5,005 nucleotides of DNA, taken from Nitrospirota bacterium. GTDB taxonomy: Bacteria; Nitrospirota; JACRHJ01. Below the pieces are notes generated by a model that was not told where the DNA came from, did no database searches, and saw only the letters and a list, made by a program, of their open reading frames with translations. Location: positions 1 to 5,005 of the forward strand of contig DAHWTK010000075.1 in the NCBI GenBank assembly GCA_027328825.1. Reading direction: 5' to 3'. A program made the translations under genes and the position numbers. Positions 1 through 4,754 of the stretch are shown piece by piece (the first letter of the stretch is position 1; every line of letters starts with the position of its first letter).

Positions 1-2505
1 CGTCGTCGCGGCCTGGCCCAGTTTTATGTAGCCAAGCCCCACGTCGTTTATCGTCAGGAGCTTGTTGTGTATCGCGGGTATGTTCTCAAAGAACTCCATG
101 GCCTCGGAGACGGTCATCTCCAGGACGTCGGTGATGTTTTTCCCCTTGTATTTTATCTCCAGCGTCTCGCGGTTGTAACGCTTTCCCTTGCAGACGTCGC
201 AGGTGACGAATACGTCCGGCAGGAAGTGCATCTCTATTTTTATTACGCCGTCGCCCTGGCACGCCTCGCACCGCCCGCCCTTTACGTTGAAGCTGTAGCG
301 GCCCGCCTTGTATCCGCGCATCCTGGATTCCGGCGCCAGGGCGAAGAGCTCCCGTATGTGCGTAAAAAGCCCGGTATAAGTCGCCGGGTTGCTGCGCGGC
401 GTCCTGCCGATGGGCGACTGGTCTATGTCTATGACCTTGTCTATCTCGTGCAGGCCGAGAACTCCGTCGCTGAGGCCGGCGCGTTCCGTGGAGCGGTAGA
501 ACTGCTGGGCGAGCGTCTTGTACAATACCTCAAGCACGAGCGAGGACTTTCCTGAGCCGGACACGCCCGTGACGCACGTCAGGACGCCGAGTGGTATGCG
601 CACGTCTATCCCTTTCAGGTTATTCTCCCGCGCCTTCTTAATCGTAATATATTTCCTGGCCGTCCTCCGTGTCCATGGGACAAGAATTTTCCTTCGGCCC
701 GAAAGATATGCGCCCGTCAGCGATTCCTCATCCTCCATTATTTCTTTGGGCGTCCCCTGCGCGACGATATAGCCCCCGTGCTCGCCCGCGCCCGGCCCCA
801 TGTCTATAACGTAATCAGAGCGCAGTATCGTGTCCTCGTCGTGCTCCACGACGAGCACCGTGTTGCCGAGGTTTTTCAGCGAAAGCAGGGTATCGAGCAG
901 CCGGTCGTTGTCCCTCTGGTGCAGGCCGATGGAAGGCTCATCGAGGATATAGAGAACGCCCATGAGGGACGAGCCTATCTGCGTCGCAAGCCTTATCCGC
1001 TCTGCCTCGCCGCCGGAGAGCGTGGAGGCGCGCCTGTCGAGCGTGAGGTAATCAAGCCCGACGTTTACGAGGAACCCAAGACGCTCGTTTATCTCCTTCA
1101 GTATCTTCTGCGCTATGAAAGATTCCTTGTCCGTCAGGGGCAGGACGGTAAAAAAATCCCGCGCCGCGCGCACGGAGAGCCTTGTCGCCTCGGAAATATT
1201 CCGCCCCCCCACCTTTATGGCGAGAGATTCCTTCCGGAGTCTGTCGCCCTTGCATACCGGGCAGGGGTGCGCGCCCATATATTCCTCTATCTCCTCGCGG
1301 ATGTAGGCCGACTCTGTCTCCATGTGGCGCCTGGAGAGGTTATTAACCACTCCCTCGAACCCCCGGCTGTAGAACTGCTTCCTGCCCTCGCGCATGAACC
1401 AGAACTTCACCTCCTCGCCTCCGGAGCCGTAAAGTATCGCGTCCTGCGCCTTCTTCGGGAGCTTTTTCCAGGGCGCCGTAAGGGAAAATCCGAAGTGGTC
1501 GGCAAGGGCCTCAAGCATCTGGTAATAAAACATCGTGGTGCGCTTCGACCACGGCTTTACCGCGCCCTCCTGTATCGAAAGCTCCTTGTTCGGGATGACA
1601 AGGTCCGGGTCTATGTCCATCTTCGCGCCCAGCCCGTCGCACTCCGGGCACGCGCCGTGCGGGTTGTTGAACGAGAACATCCTGGGCGTCATTTCCGGGT
1701 AGGATATGCCGCATTCTATACATGCGAGCTTCTCGGAATACAGCCGGTCTACCGGCTTGGGCATGTCGCCCGCAGCCGGTTTACCGGCATCGACAGGCGA
1801 TATTACGACTATGCCCTCGGAGAGCTTCAGGGCTATCTCGAGGCTGTCCGCGAGCCGCTTCTCCATCCCCTCTTTTATGACGAGCCTGTCTATTACTATC
1901 TCTATGGTGTGCTTTTTATTCTTGTCGAGGACTATGTTCTCCGAGAGTTCCCGGACATGCCCGTCTATGCGCGCCCGGACGTAGCCCTCCTTCTTCATCT
2001 GGGAAAGCTCTTTTCTGTACTCCCCCTTGCGCCCCCTGACGATGGGAGCCAGTATGCTTATCTTCGTTCCCGGCGGCATGGCCGTTATTTTGTCCACCAT
2101 CTGCGAGACGGTCTGGGAGGTGATTTCCTTGCCGCAGTTGTAGCAGTACGGGTGCCCTATGCGGGCGAAGAGAAGCCTCAGGTAATCGTAAATCTCCGTC
2201 ACTGTGCCGACCGTGGAGCGCGGATTTTTCGACGTCGTTTTCTGCTCTATGGAAATCGCCGGGGAGAGACCCTCTATGCTGTCCACGTCCGGCTTGTCCA
2301 TCTGCTCCAGGAACTGCCGGGCGTATGCGGAGAGGGATTCGACGTATCGCCTCTGTCCTTCGGCGTAGATGGTGTCGAAAGCAAGGGAGGACTTCCCGGA
2401 ACCTGAAAGCCCCGTGATTACTACGAGCTTGTCCCTCGGTATCTCCACATCGACATTCTTGAGGTTATGCTCCCTGGCCCCTTTGATAATCAGCTTGTCC
2501 TGCAT
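1..2505 (-). CDS. uvrA: UvrA, excinuclease ABC subunit A (C-terminus off the left edge)
   Basis: UvrA is the DNA-damage-sensing ATPase of nucleotide excision repair; as a dimer it loads UvrB on lesions in the cytoplasm. I translated the minus strand codon by codon from the ATG at 2505-2503: 835 codons, open and in frame to the window edge. Visible are Walker A I (GLSGSGKSS, residues 32-40, Lys38), zinc module 1 (Cys262, 265, 286, 289), ABC signature I (LSGGE, 496-500), Walker B I (ILDEP, Asp522/Glu523), Walker A II (GVSGSGKSS, 647-655, Lys653) and zinc module 2 (Cys746, 749, 769, 772). The last visible residues (GYIKLGQAATT) come just before signature II. Family proteins are about 940-950 residues, so signature II, Walker B II and about 110 residues lie outside. 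A GGGGGA run about 9 nt upstream supports this start. One mild oddity is a Pro/Gly-rich linker at residues 236-255, just before zinc module 1. The gene is divergent from the small gene at 2675. Confidence 0.98.
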   Translation of the reverse strand, partial: MQDKLIIKGAREHNLKNVDVEIPRDKLVVITGLSGSGKSSLAFDTIYAEGQRRYVESLSAYARQFLEQMDKPDVDSIEGLSPAISIEQKTTSKNPRSTVGTVTEIYDYLRLLFARIGHPYCYNCGKEITSQTVSQMVDKITAMPPGTKISILAPIVRGRKGEYRKELSQMKKEGYVRARIDGHVRELSENIVLDKNKKHTIEIVIDRLVIKEGMEKRLADSLEIALKLSEGIVVISPVDAGKPAAGDMPKPVDRLYSEKLACIECGISYPEMTPRMFSFNNPHGACPECDGLGAKMDIDPDLVIPNKELSIQEGAVKPWSKRTTMFYYQMLEALADHFGFSLTAPWKKLPKKAQDAILYGSGGEEVKFWFMREGRKQFYSRGFEGVVNNLSRRHMETESAYIREEIEEYMGAHPCPVCKGDRLRKESLAIKVGGRNISEATRLSVRAARDFFTVLPLTDKESFIAQKILKEINERLGFLVNVGLDYLTLDRRASTLSGGEAERIRLATQIGSSLMGVLYILDEPSIGLHQRDNDRLLDTLLSLKNLGNTVLVVEHDEDTILRSDYVIDMGPGAGEHGGYIVAQGTPKEIMEDEESLTGAYLSGRRKILVPWTRRTARKYITIKKARENNLKGIDVRIPLGVLTCVTGVSGSGKSSLVLEVLYKTLAQQFYRSTERAGLSDGVLGLHEIDKVIDIDQSPIGRTPRSNPATYTGLFTHIRELFALAPESRMRGYKAGRYSFNVKGGRCEACQGDGVIKIEMHFLPDVFVTCDVCKGKRYNRETLEIKYKGKNITDVLEMTVSEAMEFFENIPAIHNKLLTINDVGLGYIKLGQAATT

Positions 2506-2528
2506 CTGCCTTTATCCCCCTTTAACTC

Positions 2529-2566
2529 TAATTAAAAACAAGGGAATGAAATGTTAATTTTAACAT
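2529..2566 (-). promoter_or_regulatory. Candidate uvrA promoter with a 16-bp AT-rich palindrome
   Basis: On the minus strand, TTAACA (2557-2552) resembles a -35 box and TTTAAT (2536-2531) a -10 box, with a short 15-bp spacer. They would start transcription near 2524, about 19 nt before the uvrA ATG. The -35-like box lies in the perfect palindrome ATGTTAATTTTAACAT (2551-2566; 7-bp arms, 2-bp centre), which could be an operator. A second -10-like hexamer, TAAAAT (2562-2557), lies inside the palindrome but has no matching -35. The palindrome is plain in the sequence. The promoter call and any link to SOS-type control are inference, and the palindrome does not match the E. coli or Bacillus LexA box consensus. 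Confidence 0.35.
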
Positions 2567-2594
2567 CTGAACACGGGCGGGCGCAAGGAGAATC

Positions 2595-2628
2595 GGGCGG
2601 TGCGCCCTTCAAGCGGGCGCGGGGCGCC
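2595..2628. repeat. Cluster of GC-rich inverted repeats in the divergent promoter region
   Basis: Two perfect 5-bp inverted repeats with 3-nt centres lie side by side: GGGCG-GTG-CGCCC (2595-2607) and GGCGC-GGG-GCGCC (2616-2628). Alternatively GCGCCC (2602-2607) pairs with GGGCGC (2615-2620) across a 7-nt loop, so the two structures exclude each other in part. The right-hand repeat covers the place where a -35 box for the 2675 gene would be. No T-tract follows, so these are not terminators for either neighbour. They could bind a regulator or simply reflect GC-rich spacer sequence. Confidence 0.4.
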
Positions 2629-2633
2629 AAAAG

Positions 2634-2642
2634 TGGTATAAT
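2634..2642 (+). promoter_or_regulatory. Extended -10 promoter for the 100-aa gene
   Basis: TGGTATAAT is a consensus TATAAT (2637-2642) with the upstream TGn extension. At 17 bp upstream the sequence is CGGGCG, which is nothing like TTGACA. That is typical of extended -10 promoters, which need little -35 contact. The start site would be near 2648-2650, giving a leader of about 25 nt that contains the GGAGGTG Shine-Dalgarno at 2664-2670. Confidence 0.65.
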
Positions 2643-2674
2643 TTAAGATGTAACAGCGTGTACGGAGGTGCAGT

Positions 2675-2977
2675 ATGAAGTATTTCGTGAAATGGGCGTG
2701 CTCCGGCGCGAAGGTCGAGGGCAAATCTGCCCACATAGAAGATGAGATGTCGCGGCAATTCGAGCACATCGAGAAATCAGGCAAGATGAAGGAGGGCGGC
2801 GCAATCCTCGGCAAGGGGGGCGGCGGCTACTTCATTTTTGAGATAGACAAGCCTTCGGATTTGCTCAGCCTGCTTGGCCGCGTGTTCTGGGAGAATTTCG
2901 AGATAGAGATTCACCCGGTCGTTTCCTACAGGGAAATGGGCGAATACATGAAGACGGAGTACAGGAAGGCTGCGTAA
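2675..2977 (+). CDS. Small protein resembling muconolactone isomerase/YCII-type alpha+beta barrel proteins
   Basis: This 100-aa soluble protein starts at an ATG 6 nt after a strong GGAGG (2664-2668) and sits behind its own extended -10 promoter. Its plan looks like a single dimeric alpha+beta-barrel (ferredoxin-like) domain: beta strand MKYFVKW (1-7), helix (about 20-36) ending SGKM, a Gly-rich turn GKGGGG (46-51), strand YFIFEID (52-58), helix PSDLLSLLGRV (60-70), then a strand EIEIHPVVS (76-84). The succession of sensor-like strand, 'xxLLxxL' helix and final 'EIEIxP' strand resembles muconolactone delta-isomerase and related YCII-like proteins. No aromatic-degradation genes are near, and no catalytic residues can be assigned, so the substrate is unknown. 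The gene is divergent from uvrA and is closed off by a terminator, so it is probably monocistronic. The fold assignment is inference from pattern and could be wrong. Confidence 0.85.
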   Translation: MKYFVKWACSGAKVEGKSAHIEDEMSRQFEHIEKSGKMKEGGAILGKGGGGYFIFEIDKPSDLLSLLGRVFWENFEIEIHPVVSYREMGEYMKTEYRKAA

Positions 2978-2993
2978 GGGCCGTTATTGGCCC
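2978..2993 (+). other. Short hairpin immediately after the stop codon
   Basis: GGGCC (2978-2982) and GGCCC (2989-2993) form a perfect 5-bp stem with a 6-nt loop, starting at the base after the TAA of the 100-aa gene. No T-tract follows. It may stabilise the 3' end of the transcript together with the terminator downstream, or be incidental. Confidence 0.35.
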
Positions 2994-3015
2994 TGTGGCA
3001 TCTCGGAACCTGCTG

Positions 3016-3045
3016 AAGCGCCCGCACATGCGGGCGTTTTATTAT
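3016..3045 (+). terminator. Rho-independent terminator after the 100-aa gene
   Basis: CGCCCGC (3019-3025) and GCGGGCG (3030-3036) form a perfect GC-rich stem around the loop ACAT; the A and T at the loop ends can add a further pair. Three more pairs at the base (A3016-T3039, A3017-T3038, G3018-T3037) lengthen it. The stem runs straight into TTTTATTATTT. It separates the 100-aa gene from smpB. The rest of the gap (3046-3088) is T-rich and contains no gene. Confidence 0.88.
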
Positions 3046-3088
3046 TTATTCCTTTTTAATTTCCCGCCTTTGTGATAAATTTTCCTTT

Positions 3089-3559
3089 ATGCCGAAAGAC
3101 GACATAAAACCCGTAACCACCAACCGCAAGGCATACCACGACTTCTTCATCGAGGAGACCTTAGAGGCCGGGATCTCCCTTGCCGGGACGGAGGTAAAGT
3201 CCCTGCGGGAGGGCCGGGCGCAGCTAAAGGACTCATACGTCCAGGTAAAGGGCGGCGAGGCCTGGCTTATCGGCTGCCATATCTCGCCGTATTCCCACGG
3301 CAATATCTGGAACCTCGACCCGGAAAGGACAAGGAAGCTGCTCCTGCACAAGCGGGAGATAAAGAGCCTCCTGGGTTCGCTTACGCAGAAGGGATATACG
3401 CTTATCCCGCTCAAGCTGTATTTCAAGGGAGACAAGGCCAAGCTGGAAATCGGCCTTGCCAAGGGCAAGAAGCTCCACGACGTGCGCGACAGCCTAAAAG
3501 AAAAAGAGGCCCGCCGCGAGGTGGAGAGAGCCGTCCGCGAACGGCAGAAAGAGAGCTAA
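3089..3559 (+). CDS. smpB: SmpB, tmRNA-binding protein of trans-translation
   Basis: SmpB binds tmRNA (ssrA) and places it in the A site of stalled ribosomes, so that the nascent chain is tagged for degradation and the ribosome is released. The 156-aa protein has the family length and motifs: NRKAYHDFFIEE (12-23), AGTEVKSLR (32-40), the DPERTRKLLLHKREI block (78-92), GYTLIPLKLYFK (102-113) and GLAKGKKLHD (122-131), then a basic, charged helical tail (132-156). The usual Asp-Lys-Arg at the start of the tail reads Asp131-Val132-Arg133 here. The start is fixed by the family N-terminus, yet the 15 nt before the ATG (GATAAATTTTCCTTT) hold no Shine-Dalgarno. A TTTAAT at 3055-3060 could be a -10 box, but no -35 box accompanies it. 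No ssrA gene is visible in the window. The downstream small gene starts 3 nt after the stop. Confidence 0.97.
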   Translation: MPKDDIKPVTTNRKAYHDFFIEETLEAGISLAGTEVKSLREGRAQLKDSYVQVKGGEAWLIGCHISPYSHGNIWNLDPERTRKLLLHKREIKSLLGSLTQKGYTLIPLKLYFKGDKAKLEIGLAKGKKLHDVRDSLKEKEARREVERAVRERQKES

Positions 3560-3562
3560 GTC

Positions 3563-3724
3563 ATGCAACGCCTTATGCCTTTAATGACATCGACGCTCGT
3601 CGGATGGGTCGGATGGTGGCTCGGCGATTTCATCGGGTTTACGACCGCGATATTCGTCAGTTTTGCCGCAAGCATCATCGGCTGGTACATCGGCGTCCGC
3701 ATTAACCGGGAATTCCTGGAGTAA
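3563..3724 (+). CDS. 53-aa glycine-rich two-helix membrane protein
   Basis: This small gene starts 3 nt after the smpB stop, with GAGAG (3551-3555) inside the end of smpB as a likely ribosome binding site. The 53-aa product (MQRLMPLMTSTL... ends NREFLE) has two hydrophobic stretches, about residues 7-21 (with VGWVGWWLG at 13-21) and 27-46, joined by the short loop DFIGF (22-26). Its Arg/Asn/Glu-rich end is at 46-53. Glycines at 14, 17, 21, 25 and at 40, 44 form GxxG/GxxxG spacings of the glycine-zipper kind, which favour tight helix packing or oligomers. Met5 and Met8 are alternative starts in the same frame. It resembles the many unnamed ~50-aa membrane proteins of similar pattern, but I cannot name a family or function. 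The tight spacing suggests translational coupling with smpB. Confidence 0.75.
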   Translation: MQRLMPLMTSTLVGWVGWWLGDFIGFTTAIFVSFAASIIGWYIGVRINREFLE

Positions 3725-3763
3725 AGAGAGGGTTTACAGTGACATTATCCAAAAGGGCGGATT

Positions 3764-4168
3764 ATGAAAACAATTGAGATAAAACGGCTGAAGGACGGGT
3801 TCTTCGGCGCCCCCGGGAGCGGCTGGTCGGCCTATCCGTTCGTCCACGGAGCGGGGGAACGCGGCGCTGACCTGCGCGGCGTGCATGTCGTGGCGATACT
3901 CCCCGGCCAGACCCGCGGCAACCACTACCACGAAAAAACCAACGAATTTCTTTTCATGTTCGCCGGGACGGGCATGTTCTACTGGGAAGAAGAGGGTAAA
4001 ATCCGCGAGCATCCCATCGGCGGCTCCCCGACGATCATAACCATACCGGCCGGGATAAGACACGCCTTCACAAATACCGGGCATGACACGGTATACCTCG
4101 TCGCCCTCCGTGACGGCGAATACGACCAGCGCAACCCGGACGTGGTAAAAAGCCCTATACGGCCTTGA
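3764..4168 (+). CDS. Single-domain cupin, CapF C-terminal-like
   Basis: This 134-aa protein is one metal-binding cupin barrel. Motif 1 fits the G(X)5HXH(X)3-4E(X)6G pattern exactly: Gly48, His54, His56, Glu61, Gly68. Motif 2 fits PXG(X)2H(X)3N: Pro95, Gly97, His100, Asn104. His54, His56, Glu61 and His100 are the expected metal ligands. The wording PGQTRGNHYHEKTNEF (47-62), and the end DGEYDQRNPDVV (117-128), recall the C-terminal cupin domain of CapF-type enzymes of capsule sugar synthesis and related WxcM-like sugar cupins. Here the NAD-dependent reductase domain of CapF is absent. That suggests a sugar-nucleotide isomerase/epimerase or a binding protein, but the substrate cannot be read from the sequence. 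The ATG follows a modest AAGGGCGG (3753-3760). No in-frame start lies upstream, because a TGA occurs at 3740-3742. The gene is 39 nt after the small membrane protein, probably in the smpB transcript. Confidence 0.88.
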   Translation: MKTIEIKRLKDGFFGAPGSGWSAYPFVHGAGERGADLRGVHVVAILPGQTRGNHYHEKTNEFLFMFAGTGMFYWEEEGKIREHPIGGSPTIITIPAGIRHAFTNTGHDTVYLVALRDGEYDQRNPDVVKSPIRP

Positions 4169-4196
4169 AACAGGGCCGCGTCCGGCGCCCCGCCGG
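4160..4196 (+). other. Two tandem hairpins at and after the cupin stop codon
   Basis: The first hairpin spans 4160-4178: CGGCCTTG pairs with CAGGGCCG around AAA, eight pairs with one T-G wobble, and the cupin TGA stop (4166-4168) lies in its arm and loop. The second spans 4182-4196: CCGGCG-CCC-CGCCGG, six perfect pairs. Only a weak TTTG (4201-4204) follows, so this is not a classic rho-independent terminator. It may act as a weak terminator, a pause site or an mRNA-stabilising 3' end between the cupin gene and pgpA. Confidence 0.4.
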
Positions 4197-4207
4197 CCAC
4201 TTTGTCC

Positions 4208-4237
4208 TTGACCGGAACCGCTCTGTGGTGATAAGAT
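4208..4237 (+). promoter_or_regulatory. Candidate pgpA promoter
   Basis: TTGACC (4208-4213) matches five of six -35 consensus bases. TAAGAT (4232-4237) matches four of six -10 bases at an 18-bp spacing, and the overlapping GATAAG (4230-4235) also matches four at 16 bp. Transcription would start near 4244, leaving a leader of about 37 nt. Its place in the only long gap on the right-hand side makes a separate pgpA transcript plausible. This is a pattern call only. Confidence 0.4.
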
Positions 4238-4262
4238 AAGTCCTTGATTTTTACGAGGGTTC

Positions 4263-4280
4263 GGGAGGCCGGTCGACCGG
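4263..4280 (+). promoter_or_regulatory. pgpA ribosome binding site with a palindromic spacer
   Basis: GGGAGG (4263-4268) is the only good Shine-Dalgarno for pgpA, but it lies 12 nt from the ATG, which is longer than usual. That spacer is exactly the perfect palindrome CCGGTCGACCGG (4269-4280). Folded as a CCGG stem with a TCGA loop, it would remove the spacer from the linear distance or else hinder ribosome access. A weaker GAGGG occurs at 4255-4259. The palindrome is seen directly; any effect on translation is inference. Confidence 0.5.
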
Positions 4281-4754
4281 ATGGCCGATAAAATTGTCAT
4301 AGCGATCGCTTCTGGCCTGGGGGCCGGATACTCTCCTGTCGCTCCCGGCACGGCGGGCAGCGTGGTCGGCGTGGGCATCGCAGTCCTGCTGGCAGTCTTT
4401 TCCGGTCTCGGCTCCTTCTCCGGAACAATCTACGCGCTCTTTGCCGTTTTCGTCTTCTTCGCAGGCGTATGGTCCGCCGGACGCGCGGAGGTCATATACG
4501 GCCAGAAGGACTGCGGGAAGATTGTCATAGACGAAATCGCGGGGATGCTCGTAACCCTTTATCTCATCCCGTTCGACTGGCGCTGGCTGGCCGCCGGTTT
4601 TCTCCTGTTCAGGTTTTTCGACATAACTAAGCCCTTCCCGGCCCGGACAATTGACCGGCGCATGGGGGGCGGCTGGGGAGTTATGCTCGACGACATCGCC
4701 GCGGGTATTTACGCAAATATCGCTCTCCGCATAATCGTAAGGCTGGCGACGTGA
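4281..4754 (+). CDS. pgpA: PgpA, phosphatidylglycerophosphatase A
   Basis: PgpA removes the terminal phosphate of phosphatidylglycerophosphate at the inner membrane to give phosphatidylglycerol, a main bacterial phospholipid. The 157-aa length and motifs fit the family: SGLGAGYSPVAPGTAGS (11-27), the acidic motif KIVIDEIAGM (80-89, Asp84/Glu85), FRFFDITKPFP (110-120), and GGGWGVMLDDIAAG (129-142, with the Asp137-Asp138 pair). These acidic residues are expected to bind Mg2+. Hydrophobic membrane segments lie at about 28-41, 48-66, 86-97, 102-113 and 140-154. The ATG is the only supported start, because an in-frame TGA lies just upstream at 4245-4247. The unusual ribosome binding site is described separately. 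Its stop overlaps the start of the next gene, indicating coupled translation. The pgpA-cinA order is a known bacterial arrangement. Confidence 0.96.
   Translation: MADKIVIAIASGLGAGYSPVAPGTAGSVVGVGIAVLLAVFSGLGSFSGTIYALFAVFVFFAGVWSAGRAEVIYGQKDCGKIVIDEIAGMLVTLYLIPFDWRWLAAGFLLFRFFDITKPFPARTIDRRMGGGWGVMLDDIAAGIYANIALRIIVRLAT

Noticed and set aside
67..555. 162-codon open frame on the plus strand
   Set aside because: It is antisense to the uvrA zinc module 2 and Walker A II region, has no ribosome binding site and shows no domain pattern.
1706..1984. 92-codon Ser/Met-rich open frame on the plus strand
   Set aside because: It is a shadow of uvrA in a third frame; its composition follows from the uvrA codons read backwards.
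778..2406. 542-codon open frame on the plus strand opposite uvrA
   Set aside because: It is wholly antisense to an intact uvrA with all family motifs. Its product is Arg/Leu/Val-rich with no recognisable domain. Long antisense frames are common opposite GC-rich genes because of codon bias.
1..2505. Possible frameshift or pseudogene in uvrA
   Set aside because: Codon-by-codon translation gave 835 uninterrupted codons with all expected motifs in order; the gene is cut only by the window edge.
2560..2814. 84-codon open frame on the minus strand spanning the divergent region
   Set aside because: It overlaps the promoter and first half of the well-supported 100-aa gene and has no Shine-Dalgarno or domain.
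2978..3088. Possible ssrA (tmRNA) or other RNA gene beside smpB
   Set aside because: ssrA often lies near smpB, but neither this gap nor 4169-4280 has a tRNA-like end pair, T-loop sequence or tag-coding stretch. Both gaps are also too short for a tmRNA.
3046..3468. 140-codon open frame on the minus strand
   Set aside because: It is antisense to smpB, whose protein matches the family over its full length.
3734..4378. 214-codon open frame on the minus strand
   Set aside because: It covers the cupin gene, the gap and the start of pgpA in antisense. The cupin motifs and PgpA motifs on the plus strand are decisive.
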